NCBI GenBank assembly: GCA_035496935.1
Contig: DATJED010000003.1
Location: 1 to 64,000 of the forward strand
Length of the DNA: 64,000 bases
Direction: 5' to 3'
From: Pseudopedobacter sp035496935
GTDB lineage: Bacteria > Bacteroidota > Bacteroidia > Sphingobacteriales > Sphingobacteriaceae
This document shows, piece after piece, positions 51,619 to 60,081 of the stretch. The position numbers were made by a program, and so were the translations under genes. The notes beneath the pieces are model-generated. The model did not search any database, had not been told where the DNA came from, and worked only from the letters and a program-made list of their open reading frames with translations. Numbering within the stretch: position 1 is the first letter of the stretch; every line of letters starts with the position of its first letter.

Positions 51619-53427
51619 CTATTTTGCCTTTTGTACAGCTCGGTAAATTACATCGTGAATCCTAGGGCGAATATCCAAAGTGGAAAGTTTGTTGTTAACT
51701 GTTGGGTTTACTCTGTTTGACAGGAAAATATAAACCAAATTTTCTTTAGGATCTACCCAAACCGCTGTTCCGGTGTAGCCCGTGTGCCCAAAAGTTTGTG
51801 AGGATGCCAATTTAGAAGGATAGCCGTTCTTAGAGTCTTGATCCCAACGGTCGAAACCTAAACCACGCCGGCTCACGGCAGATTGTTTGGCGGTAAAAAG
51901 TTCGACAGTTTCGGGTTTAAAATAGGTTTTACCGCCGTAAGTTCCTTTGTTTAAAAGCATCTGATATAAAATGGCCAAATCAGAAGCGTTAGAAAACAGT
52001 CCGGCATGACCAGAAACTCCGCCCACCATTGCAGCGCCTTGGTCATGCACATAACCCCACAATAAAGTGTGGCGGAAATAAGTGTCATCTTCAGTCGGTA
52101 CAATCTCTGATTTTAAAAACCGGTAGCGCGGATTAAAGCCTGTGGTGTACATTCCCAAAGGTTTATAAAAATTGTCTGAAACGTATTTTTCTAAAGGTGT
52201 TTTTGTAATGGTCTCTAAAGCTTCTTTCATAAAATACATGCTCAAATCGCTGTAAACGTATTTTCCGCGGGTTCTAAGCGGGCTGGCTAACATCTGTTTC
52301 CACATTACATCTTTGTAATAGCTTTTTTTTATGTAAAAGCTATCAGCAACTTTTAGGTTATAAGTTTCCGAGGAATCTCTGCTAGAATCTTCCGGTTTTA
52401 AGTCGGAAAAAAATGCGATATAAGGAATAAAACCCGCCTGATGTAGTAACAGCTCACGTACTTTAATGGTGTTTTTGTCGGTATTTCTGGTTTGCGCCAG
52501 ATAAGTACTTATCGCGGTATCTAAATTTAGCTTGCCCTGTTCGTACAGTTTCATGGCCTCAATGGTAGTTGCCGAGGTTTTGGTTACCGATGCCAAATCA
52601 AAAATATTGTTTACACTTTCTCTTTGGGCGTCGTTATCATAAGTATGCGTTCCGTAAGCTTTATTGTAAATTACTTTTCCGTCTTTGGCAACAAATACTA
52701 CACAGCCCGGCGTTGCTTTTTTACTGATGGCTTCGACGGCAATGGCGTCTATTTCTCTTAAATCTTCGATGTTGATACCCTCATCTTCCGGTACAGTGTA
52801 TTGAAGTCTGATTTTATGAATTTTATTTCCGGCTCCGGCCTGATATTTTGCGGAATAACTTTGGGGCAAAGTAGCTTGAGTTTCCACACCTCCAAAAATC
52901 AGTTGTGCGCTAAAATTGGCGGCTTCATTTGTATCTTCGGGACACCAAATTACTGGAGAATTGATGTTTTCTAGCTTTGCCAAATTTCTTGGATCGCCGA
53001 AAACCGCAACAATTAATTCGTTTTTACGGTCAAGTTCCGAGATGAAATTTAAAATGGCATCATTAAAAATCGTAGAATCCGAAACACTCACAATTACAGT
53101 ATTGTAATATTTTAAATCATCCAGCTGTTGGTTTAAAGCTTGGCTTGTTGAATAATTGTTCCCATCGAAAAATTGGACTTTATTGTATTTATTTAAAAGA
53201 CTATCAAAAACAGTAACATGGCTAAAACCCAAATTAACCAAGGCAATGTTTCTTTTTTCGAGCTTTAAAAGCGGAATTATAGATTTGCTGTTGTTTAAAA
53301 CCACAGTCCTTTCTCCGGTCTGTTTAAATTTTGTGAGCCAGTTTAAGCTTTCTACGTGATCTTGTCCGCATGAAAAAAGAGTTAAACAGCAAAAGAAAGC
53401 ACTTAATAAGAATAATTTTTTGATCAT
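51619..53427 (-). CDS. serine hydrolase (beta-lactamase/PBP-like) with GH3-C-like N-terminal domain
   Basis: A 602-residue lipoprotein: lipobox LFSCG (Cys about residue 20). Residues about 25-190 (TVVLNNSKSIIPLLKLEKRNIALVNLG, VIVSVSDS, LIVAVFGDPRNLAKL, VIWCPEDTNEAANFSAQLIFGG) resemble the C-terminal domain of family 3 glycosidases. Residues about 210-600 are a class C beta-lactamase-type domain with SxxK in FDLASVTKTSAT, the Tyr motif YVYSDLSMY and FGHTGYTGT (HTG, the KTG-box equivalent). In many Bacteroidota a full GH3 plus serine hydrolase is one protein of about 1000 residues; here the GH3 catalytic domain is absent. It probably acts on peptidoglycan or its fragments. Confidence 0.8.
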   Translation of the reverse strand: MIKKLFLLSAFFCCLTLFSCGQDHVESLNWLTKFKQTGERTVVLNNSKSIIPLLKLEKRNIALVNLGFSHVTVFDSLLNKYNKVQFFDGNNYSTSQALNQQLDDLKYYNTVIVSVSDSTIFNDAILNFISELDRKNELIVAVFGDPRNLAKLENINSPVIWCPEDTNEAANFSAQLIFGGVETQATLPQSYSAKYQAGAGNKIHKIRLQYTVPEDEGINIEDLREIDAIAVEAISKKATPGCVVFVAKDGKVIYNKAYGTHTYDNDAQRESVNNIFDLASVTKTSATTIEAMKLYEQGKLNLDTAISTYLAQTRNTDKNTIKVRELLLHQAGFIPYIAFFSDLKPEDSSRDSSETYNLKVADSFYIKKSYYKDVMWKQMLASPLRTRGKYVYSDLSMYFMKEALETITKTPLEKYVSDNFYKPLGMYTTGFNPRYRFLKSEIVPTEDDTYFRHTLLWGYVHDQGAAMVGGVSGHAGLFSNASDLAILYQMLLNKGTYGGKTYFKPETVELFTAKQSAVSRRGLGFDRWDQDSKNGYPSKLASSQTFGHTGYTGTAVWVDPKENLVYIFLSNRVNPTVNNKLSTLDIRPRIHDVIYRAVQKAK

Positions 53428-53446
53428 TTTAAAATATATTTCGAGG

Positions 53447-53454
53447 CAAATGTA
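53447..53454 (-). promoter_or_regulatory. candidate -7 element (TACATTTG) of the serine hydrolase gene
   Basis: TACATTTGC on the minus strand, 20 bases before the ATG, fits the Bacteroidota -7 consensus; -33 element not clear. Confidence 0.42.
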
Positions 53455-53525
53455 TGAAGCTAAAACTTTTGTTTGTGATGTTTTATTGTATTTAACCGGC
53501 TTACGCTCGTTTATACCGAGTACTT

Positions 53526-53560
53526 AATATGGGTTGATGTTATGTTAACCCCATATTTTT
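53526..53560. repeat. hairpin with T-run in the divergent gap
   Basis: AATATGGG (53526-53533) is inverted at 53550-53557 and followed by TTT. It looks like a terminator on the plus strand, yet no plus-strand gene precedes it, so its role is unclear. Confidence 0.4.
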
Positions 53561-53578
53561 AAATGTAGAAATAGCTTT

Positions 53579-53680
53579 CGTCACGTCGACGATAGGGAGA
53601 CATCTCACTTGTAATTCTTATGCTAAAGGTATCTTTAGTTTGTGAGATGTCTCTCCGCCAGTTGGCGGATCGACATGACG
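53579..53680. repeat. nested inverted-repeat element (GAGACATCTCAC family)
   Basis: Outer arms CGTCACGTCGA (53579-53589) and TCGACATGACG (53670-53680) pair with one mismatch; inner arms GAGACATCTCAC (53597-53608) and GTGAGATGTCTC (53642-53653) are perfect. Two further small hairpins lie inside: CTAAAG/CTTTAG (53623-53638) and CCGCCA/TGGCGG (53655-53668). The whole could fold as a cruciform. It lies in the gap between the serine hydrolase and mutL genes and carries no ORF. Confidence 0.78.
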
Positions 53681-53746
53681 CCGTGTTCGACCTACACTTG
53701 TTGCAAAGAGCGCAAGAAAAAACATTAAGTTGGCTGTGTCAAGCCT

Positions 53747-53754
53747 TAATTTTG
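53747..53754 (+). promoter_or_regulatory. candidate -7 element (TAATTTTG) of mutL
   Basis: TAATTTTG fits TAnnTTTG and lies 55 bases before the mutL ATG. A TTG occurs upstream but with shorter spacing than the usual 17-23 bases. Confidence 0.35.
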
Positions 53755-53809
53755 TAAATTCTTATCACCCCAATTAATGCCCTCAAAAATTTGCTTATTT
53801 TTGCCAAAC

Positions 53810-55672
53810 ATGCCAGATATAATTAAACTTTTACCAGATTCTGTAGCCAACCAAATTGCGGCCGGAGAGGTGGTACAAAGACCCGCTTCTGCCGTTAAAG
53901 AATTGTTGGAAAATGCCATAGACGCTGGCGCCGATAAGATCCAACTCATTATTAAAGACGCCGGAAAAGCGTTGATACAAGTGATAGATAACGGTTGTGG
54001 TATGAGCGCAACTGATGCCCGTATGTGCTTTGAGCGCCACGCAACTTCAAAAATCAACAAAGCAGAAGATTTGTTTGCCATTAGAACCATGGGTTTTAGG
54101 GGCGAAGCAATGGCGTCCATTGCGGCAATTGCACAAGTGGAGCTGAAAAGCAAAAAACACGATGAAGAATTAGGAACGCTTTTGCAAATTGAAGCTTCAA
54201 CGGTTATCAAACAAGAACCTTGCGCAACCTCGCCCGGAACGTGTATTGCGGTAAAAAATCTGTTTTACAACATTCCGGCTCGCAGAAACTTTTTAAAAAG
54301 CAACCCGGTTGAGCTAAGGCATATTATTGATGAATTTCAGCGAGTTGCATTAGCGCATCCCGAAATCCATTTTACCTTACACCACGATGGGCAGGAAGTT
54401 TATCATCTGCCATCGGTACAATTGAAACAGCGCATTGTGCATTTGTTGGGGAATAATTATAACGAGCGTTTGGTGCCCCTGGAAGAAGAAACCAGCATCA
54501 TCCAAGTGAAAGGATTTATTGGGAAACCATCTTTTGCCAAGAAAACCCGCGGCGATCAGTTTTTCTTTGTGAACAACCGTTTTATAAAAGACGGTTATTT
54601 AAACCACGCGGTAATGATTGCTTATGATCAACTTTTGCCAGAAGATTGCTTTCCGCTTTATGTGCTGTTTATCGATATTGATCCGGCTAAGATTGATATC
54701 AACGTTCATCCCACAAAAACAGAAATTAAATATCAGGATGAAAAAGCAATTTACGCCATTATCCGCTCGGCAGTAAAAAGGTCTTTAGGCAAATACAACA
54801 TTACGCCAACCTTGGATTTTAACCAGGAAACTGCGTTTGACCGTATGTTGAGCACAAAACCTCTAGAAGAAATTACAGCACCTTCTGTGGATTTTAATCC
54901 TAATTTTAATCCCTTTCACGAAGAAAGGAAAACCACCAGAGAAATTCCTTATTTGCGGAACGTAGGCGAACAAAAAAACATCCCAAGTAATTGGGGGTCA
55001 CTTTACGAAATCAACGAAAAACCATCTTTTACACAGCATAGTTTTGAGCTGGATCACGAAAAAAGCCTTGCAACGGGCGATGAAAAAATAGAAACTTTAA
55101 GCGGACGGCAGGTTTTTCAGTTGCACCAACGTTACATTGTTACCCAAATAAAATCGGGTTTTATGTTGGTTGATCAGCAGGCGGCACATGAGCGTATTTT
55201 GTATGAACGCTTTTTATTGCAACTGGAGCAAAACCAGGGCTCGAGCCAGCAAAGTTTATTTCCGCAAACGGTAACTTTGAACACAACGGATTTTGCATTG
55301 GCAACCGAGCTTCTGCCATATTTTCAGGCTTTGGGTTTCGTTATCCGCGATTTTGGTAAAAACACTTTGGTAATTGAGGGCGTTCCGGCAGATTTACCCG
55401 AAAACAACGATTTAGCGGTTATGTTGGAGGAATTAATAGAAGGGTTTAAAAATAACCACACTGTTTTAAAGTTAGATAAGCGGGATAATTTAGCCCGTAC
55501 ATTGGCAAAAAACTCAGCAATAAAAGCTGGCACAACATTAGAGACCGAGGAAATGAATGATTTGATAGATCAATTATTTGCCTGTGATATGCCGAACGCA
55601 ACACTTAACGGCAAACAAATTATCGTAAAAATTACGCTTGAGGAGCTTTCTGAACGTTTTAACAAGCATTAA
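53810..55672 (+). CDS. mutL: DNA mismatch repair protein MutL (endonuclease type)
   Basis: Links MutS mismatch recognition to strand removal. The 620-residue protein has the GHKL ATPase motifs ELLENAIDAGADKI, DNGCGM, GFRGEAMASIAAIA, and the transducer segment VNNRFIKDGYLNHAV with NVHPTKTEIKY. In the C-terminal dimerisation domain DQQAAHERILYE corresponds to the metal-binding endonuclease motif DQHA(x2)E(x4)E, with Q in place of H, so a nicking MutL is likely (no MutH in the phylum). The start MPDIIKLLP is family-like; the frame extends 11 codons further upstream without support. Confidence 0.95.
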   Translation: MPDIIKLLPDSVANQIAAGEVVQRPASAVKELLENAIDAGADKIQLIIKDAGKALIQVIDNGCGMSATDARMCFERHATSKINKAEDLFAIRTMGFRGEAMASIAAIAQVELKSKKHDEELGTLLQIEASTVIKQEPCATSPGTCIAVKNLFYNIPARRNFLKSNPVELRHIIDEFQRVALAHPEIHFTLHHDGQEVYHLPSVQLKQRIVHLLGNNYNERLVPLEEETSIIQVKGFIGKPSFAKKTRGDQFFFVNNRFIKDGYLNHAVMIAYDQLLPEDCFPLYVLFIDIDPAKIDINVHPTKTEIKYQDEKAIYAIIRSAVKRSLGKYNITPTLDFNQETAFDRMLSTKPLEEITAPSVDFNPNFNPFHEERKTTREIPYLRNVGEQKNIPSNWGSLYEINEKPSFTQHSFELDHEKSLATGDEKIETLSGRQVFQLHQRYIVTQIKSGFMLVDQQAAHERILYERFLLQLEQNQGSSQQSLFPQTVTLNTTDFALATELLPYFQALGFVIRDFGKNTLVIEGVPADLPENNDLAVMLEELIEGFKNNHTVLKLDKRDNLARTLAKNSAIKAGTTLETEEMNDLIDQLFACDMPNATLNGKQIIVKITLEELSERFNKH

Positions 55673-55682
55673 ATAAAGATAA

Positions 55683-56510
55683 ATGAGAGAAATGAGACCC
55701 TTAGGAAACACTTTGTTTCCACCGGTGGTAAAAAATTTATTGATTATAAACGGTATTTTCTTTTTTGCGACTTATGTTTTCCAAAGCAGTTTTGGATTTG
55801 ATCTGTCGCAACATTTAGCGCTCTTTTATCCTACTTCTACAAAATTTAGGGTTTGGCAATTAATCACACATTTGTTTATGCATGCAAATTTGGGTCATAT
55901 TTTCTCGAATATGTTTGCGCTTTGGATGTTCGGTGCCATTTTAGAGAATTTTATGGGCTCTAAACGGTTTCTTAATTATTACCTGTTAACCGGCATTGGC
56001 GCTTCCCTACTTTTTTTGGGTGTACAGGCTATACACATTACGCCTTTACAAAGTAGCGCCGAAATTTATACTGCAAACCCTACCGTAAGCAATTACAAAA
56101 ATTTTGTAGCGGAAGAAGTTCCGGAAGATATTCAGCCAGATTTTAATCGCATAGCCGACTATTGGGCACAAAATCCCGGAAGCGTGGAGGCAAAACAAGC
56201 ATCGGTTAATATTGTAAATAGCTATTTGAACAGAGAATTAAACACGCCGGTTTTGGGTGCTTCTGGTGCCGTTTTCGGGATTTTGTTAGCTTTTGGGATG
56301 CTTTTTCCAAATACGCTTATTTACATTTATTTCTTCTTCCCGATGAAGGCCAAATACCTTGTTATTTTGTACGGTTTGTTTGAACTTTACAGCGGAATGG
56401 CCAATACCCCGGGAGATAATGTGGCGCACTTTGCACATTTAGGCGGAATGTTGGTCGGTTTTATTTTAATCAAACTTTGGAACATTCGGCGACCGGATAC
56501 GTTTTATTAA
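55683..56510 (+). CDS. rhomboid intramembrane serine protease (first of two)
   Basis: A 275-residue membrane protease. LITHLFMHANLGHIFSNMFALWMFG carries the family H/N block (about 58-82), VLGASGAVFGILLAFGMLFPN the catalytic serine (GASG), and VAHFAHLGGMLVGFILIKLW the catalytic histidine. An acidic, polar insertion of about 60 residues (about 118-178, NYKNFVAEEVPEDIQPDFNR) lies in a loop before the serine helix and is typical of Bacteroidota rhomboids. It lies 10 bases after mutL and 19 before a second rhomboid gene. Confidence 0.93.
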   Translation: MREMRPLGNTLFPPVVKNLLIINGIFFFATYVFQSSFGFDLSQHLALFYPTSTKFRVWQLITHLFMHANLGHIFSNMFALWMFGAILENFMGSKRFLNYYLLTGIGASLLFLGVQAIHITPLQSSAEIYTANPTVSNYKNFVAEEVPEDIQPDFNRIADYWAQNPGSVEAKQASVNIVNSYLNRELNTPVLGASGAVFGILLAFGMLFPNTLIYIYFFFPMKAKYLVILYGLFELYSGMANTPGDNVAHFAHLGGMLVGFILIKLWNIRRPDTFY

Positions 56511-56529
56511 GGGCTGTAAATAGAAAAGT

Positions 56530-57414
56530 ATGAATACCTACCAAGAATTAAAAATGAAAATATTTGCGACCGGCAGTAAGGTAAACCTACTGATTGCAAT
56601 TAATGTTGCCGTATTTTTAATATTTGGTGTGCTTAGCGTTATCGAATATTTGTTTACCAAACAAAACGCCGTCAATAATTTTGTAATTAATTATCTGGCT
56701 GTACCTACTTATTTGCCAAAACTGCTTTATCGGTTTTGGACGCCATTTACCTATATGTTCTTGCATGCGGGCTTTTTCCACATCTTGTTTAATATGCTTT
56801 GGCTCTACTGGATGGGGCGTATTTTCGAAGATCTGCTAAACAGTAAAAAACTGCTTTTTGTTTATATAGCAGGCGGTTTGGCCGGAGCATTTTTTTACAT
56901 TTTAAGTTTTAATATTTTCCCCGCCTACGCCGATGTAACAATGGTTTCTGCTGCGGTTGGCGCTTCGGCATCAGTTACAGCAATATTGATAGCTTGCGCA
57001 ACTTTGGTTCCCAACTATACTATTTTTCTGATGTTTTTGGGTCCGGTAAAGTTAAAGTGGATTGCTCTTTTTTACATAGTAATTGATATCTTAGGTGTTA
57101 GTGGTAGCAATGCAGGCGGTTATTTATCACATATTGGTGGGGCAATTTTTGGCTTTGTTTTTATTAAGGCTTTACAAAACGGAAACGATTGGAGCAAGCC
57201 GTTTGAAAACCTGTTTAAACCAAAACCGAAATTAAAAGTGGTTTCCCGAAATCAGCCTGTTAAACCACGAATCGTTAAAGATGACATTCCAAACCAAGCT
57301 GTAATTGACGAGATTTTGGATAAAATATCTAAAAGCGGTTACGATAAACTTACAGCAACAGAAAAAGAAACCTTGTTTAAAGCAAGCGCTCAGCATGAAG
57401 AAAAAGGGAAATAG
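56530..57414 (+). CDS. rhomboid intramembrane serine protease (second of two)
   Basis: A 294-residue membrane protease with FWTPFTYMFLHAGFFHILFNMLWLYWMGRIFEDLL, the catalytic serine in VGASASVTAILIACATL (GASAS in place of GASG) and the histidine in GYLSHIGGAIFGFVF. A cytosolic C-terminal tail of about 70 residues is basic (KPKPKLKVVSRNQPVKPRIV) and ends in NQAVIDEILDKISKSGYDKLTATEKETLFKASAQ, a DUF6576-like motif. The two rhomboids are diverged, not recent copies. Its stop overlaps the start of the EEP hydrolase by 20 bases. Confidence 0.92.
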   Translation: MNTYQELKMKIFATGSKVNLLIAINVAVFLIFGVLSVIEYLFTKQNAVNNFVINYLAVPTYLPKLLYRFWTPFTYMFLHAGFFHILFNMLWLYWMGRIFEDLLNSKKLLFVYIAGGLAGAFFYILSFNIFPAYADVTMVSAAVGASASVTAILIACATLVPNYTIFLMFLGPVKLKWIALFYIVIDILGVSGSNAGGYLSHIGGAIFGFVFIKALQNGNDWSKPFENLFKPKPKLKVVSRNQPVKPRIVKDDIPNQAVIDEILDKISKSGYDKLTATEKETLFKASAQHEEKGK

Positions 57415-58507
57415 TTTTTTAAACAAAGCGTTGCTCTTTGTAAACTTTATAGCTATTGTAGCGCTTTTGCTCAGTTATTGCGCCACAGTTGTTGACCCGC
57501 TAAGCCTGTGGTATTTTACCATGTTTGGCTTAGCTTACCCTTTTATATTATTGGCCAATGTGCTTTTTTTGATACTTTGGCTGGTTTTACGAAAATGGTA
57601 TTTTCTGTATTCCCTCGCTTTTATTTTGATAGGTTACCAACCGCTTACACGTACGTTTGGTTTTAGGTTTGCCTCAGAAAGCGATGCCGTTGCCGATAGC
57701 AGTACATTAAAAATGATGACCTACAATGTCCATAATTTCCGCAACAAAAACGGTGAGTTGGATACCGCGTCAACAGAAGGGTTTTTAAGACTTATTGCAG
57801 ACGAATCGCCAGATGTGGTTGGCTTTCAGGAGTTTTTCTCTCGCCACAAAGGCAAGTATGATTTTAAAGACTCTTTATTTAAGCAAAGCAATTTTAAATC
57901 TCATTACTTCAATAAAACAGATTCTAACGATTACGAATATACCGGCGTGGCCGTTTTTAGTAAATATCCGATTATGGCAAGGGGAGAAATTAAGTTTGAA
58001 ACTAAAGACGCCGGCAATAAAGGAATTTGGGTGGATATAAAGAAAAACGAAAAAGTTATCAGGGTGTATGTGGTGCATTTGGCATCAATTTCTTTTCAGC
58101 CCGAAGACTACTCTTTCATAAATGAAGTTAAAACCGATATTAACAATAGTAAAGATGTTACCTCGTCAAAACGTATCGTTAGAAAACTAAAAATTGCTTT
58201 TGAAAAACGAAGCAAAGAGGTTAAAATGTTAAAGACGCATATGGCTAGCTGTACCACTCCATATATTATAATGGGCGATTTTAACGATACGCCCGCCTCT
58301 TTTACACTTGCCCAAATGACCGAAGGATTAAAAAATGCTTTTCAAGAAAAAGGAGCTGGTTTAGGCAAAACCTACAACGGCGATTTCCCGAATTTTCAGA
58401 TAGATTATATTCTAGCCTCGCCCGCGTTCCACGTGAAAACTTACCGAATTATTAAACAAGCTTATTCAGACCATTATCCAGTGCGGGCCAATTTATCACT
58501 GGAGTGA
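57395..58507 (+). CDS. membrane-anchored endonuclease/exonuclease/phosphatase (EEP) family protein
   Basis: A 370-residue protein with three N-terminal helices (about 10-95: LFVNFIAIVALLLSYCATV, FGLAYPFILLANVLFLILW, YFLYSLAFILIGY) and a C-terminal EEP domain facing the envelope side. Catalytic blocks are MMTYNVHNFRNKNG (Asn), DVVGFQEF (Glu), YTGVAVFSKYPI, IIMGDFNDTP (Asp-Asn), QIDYILASP and SDHYPVRANL (Asp-His). Substrate may be nucleic acid, phospholipid or a phosphodiester. Its start, 20 bases inside the preceding rhomboid gene, is the first ATG giving a TM-leading N terminus. A parS-like site lies in its 3' end. Confidence 0.87.
   Translation: MKKKGNSFLNKALLFVNFIAIVALLLSYCATVVDPLSLWYFTMFGLAYPFILLANVLFLILWLVLRKWYFLYSLAFILIGYQPLTRTFGFRFASESDAVADSSTLKMMTYNVHNFRNKNGELDTASTEGFLRLIADESPDVVGFQEFFSRHKGKYDFKDSLFKQSNFKSHYFNKTDSNDYEYTGVAVFSKYPIMARGEIKFETKDAGNKGIWVDIKKNEKVIRVYVVHLASISFQPEDYSFINEVKTDINNSKDVTSSKRIVRKLKIAFEKRSKEVKMLKTHMASCTTPYIIMGDFNDTPASFTLAQMTEGLKNAFQEKGAGLGKTYNGDFPNFQIDYILASPAFHVKTYRIIKQAYSDHYPVRANLSLE
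58425..58440. promoter_or_regulatory. parS-like ParB site inside the EEP gene
   Basis: CGTTCCACGTGAAAAC matches 13 of 16 bases of TGTTCCACGTGAAACA, with GTTCCACGTGAAA unbroken. It encodes AFHVKT of the hydrolase. Confidence 0.5.
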
Positions 58508-58571
58508 AAACTCCTGAATTTTTACTTTTTCATTCTCAATCAAATTCGCCCCAAATTTTATAATTTGCGCC

Positions 58572-60032
58572 ATGTCTCAATCACTAACAATATACAATAC
58601 GCTTAGCCGAAAAAAAGAAGAGTTTAAAGCTTTAAACGCTCCCTTTGTGGGGATGTATGTTTGTGGCCCAACGGTTTATAGCGATGTGCATTTGGGCAAC
58701 TGCCGTACTTTTATCTCTTTCGATATCATTTACCGTTACCTCACTTATTTGGGTTATAAAGTGCGTTATGTACGCAATATTACCGATGCCGGGCATTTAG
58801 AAAGTGATGGCGATGAGGGCGAAGACAAAATTTCTAAAAAGGCAAAACTTGCAAAGGTTGAACCGATGGAAATTGTGCAGAAATACAGCGTAGATTTTCA
58901 TCAGGTAATGCAAACGTTTAATGTTCTGCCACCAAGTATTGAGCCTACCGCAACCGGACATATTATCGAACAAATTGAAATGGTGAAAACCATTTTAGCT
59001 ACTGGTTTGGCTTACGAGGTTAACGGAACTATTTATTTTGATGTTGAAAAGTATAATCAGAAAGAAAATTACGGAGCATTAAGTAACCGTAAGCTAGAGG
59101 ATTTGTTGAACAATACCCGTGATTTAGGTGGGCAGGACGAAAAACGCGGACCTTTAGATTTTGCACTTTGGATTAAAGCAAAACCCGAGCATTTAATGCA
59201 GTGGCCATCGCCGTGGGGAAATGGTTTCCCGGGCTGGCATTTGGAATGTTCTGCCATGAGTAACAAATATTTGGGTAGCCGATTTGACATTCACGGTGGC
59301 GGAATGGATTTAGCCCCAACGCACCACACGAATGAAATTGCACAAAATGTAGCAGCCTGCGGCTGCCAACCGGCAAATTATTGGATACACACCAATATGC
59401 TAACGGTAAACGGCCAAAAAATGTCGAAATCTTTAGGCAATAGCTTTTTGCCTCGCGAGCTTTTTTCTGGCGAGCACAAACTGCTGAACAAAGGCTACAG
59501 CCCAATGGTTGTGCGGTTTTTTATGTTGCAAGCACATTATCGCAGCACCCTGGATTTTTCTAACGAAGCTTTGGATGCCACCGAAAAAGGATTCAAACGT
59601 TTAATGTACGCCATCTCTTTGTTGGATAAGCTTAAAACAAGTGCCAACTCGGATGTGGATGTAAAAGCTATTGAAGAAAAGTTTAGGACGGCAATGGACG
59701 ATGATTTTAACAGTCCGGTTTTAATTGCCGAATTGTTTGATGTAGCGAGAATCATTAATTCCATCCACGATGGTAAAATACAAATCAACCAAGCAGATTT
59801 ATCCGAATTAAAAAACCTGCTTCATGCTTTTATTAACGATGTTTTAGGTTTAAAAAACGACATCCAAGCAACTGATGATTTAGAGCCGGTAATGGATTTT
59901 ATTTTAAATATCCGTACAGAAGCAAAAGCCAATAAGGATTACGCTACCTCAGATAAAATACGCATCGGTTTAAACGAAATTGGTTTCGAGGTAAAGGATG
60001 GTAAAGATGGTAGTACTTGGTCGAAAAAATAG
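58572..60032 (+). CDS. cysS: Cysteine--tRNA ligase
   Basis: Charges tRNA-Cys. The 486-residue class I synthetase has the zinc-binding and HIGH-like start MYVCGPTVYSDVHLGNCRTFISFD (HLGN as the HIGH box), GGQDEKRGPLDFALWIKAKPEHLMQWPSPWGNGFPGWHLECSAM, HTNEIAQN, the KMSKS motif NGQKMSKSLGNSF and a C-terminal helical anticodon-binding domain. Length and motifs are normal. Standalone gene, 64 bases after the EEP gene. Confidence 0.97.
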   Translation: MSQSLTIYNTLSRKKEEFKALNAPFVGMYVCGPTVYSDVHLGNCRTFISFDIIYRYLTYLGYKVRYVRNITDAGHLESDGDEGEDKISKKAKLAKVEPMEIVQKYSVDFHQVMQTFNVLPPSIEPTATGHIIEQIEMVKTILATGLAYEVNGTIYFDVEKYNQKENYGALSNRKLEDLLNNTRDLGGQDEKRGPLDFALWIKAKPEHLMQWPSPWGNGFPGWHLECSAMSNKYLGSRFDIHGGGMDLAPTHHTNEIAQNVAACGCQPANYWIHTNMLTVNGQKMSKSLGNSFLPRELFSGEHKLLNKGYSPMVVRFFMLQAHYRSTLDFSNEALDATEKGFKRLMYAISLLDKLKTSANSDVDVKAIEEKFRTAMDDDFNSPVLIAELFDVARIINSIHDGKIQINQADLSELKNLLHAFINDVLGLKNDIQATDDLEPVMDFILNIRTEAKANKDYATSDKIRIGLNEIGFEVKDGKDGSTWSKK

Positions 60033-60081
60033 CTTTTAGAAGGTCGAAGCGGTTTTTAGTTTTCAATCTTTATTTGATAAA

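Noticed and set aside
53746..54210. A 154-codon minus-strand ORF over the start of mutL.
   Set aside because: Antisense shadow of the well-supported mutL ATPase domain; composition (Ser/Ala-rich) is typical of a complementary frame.
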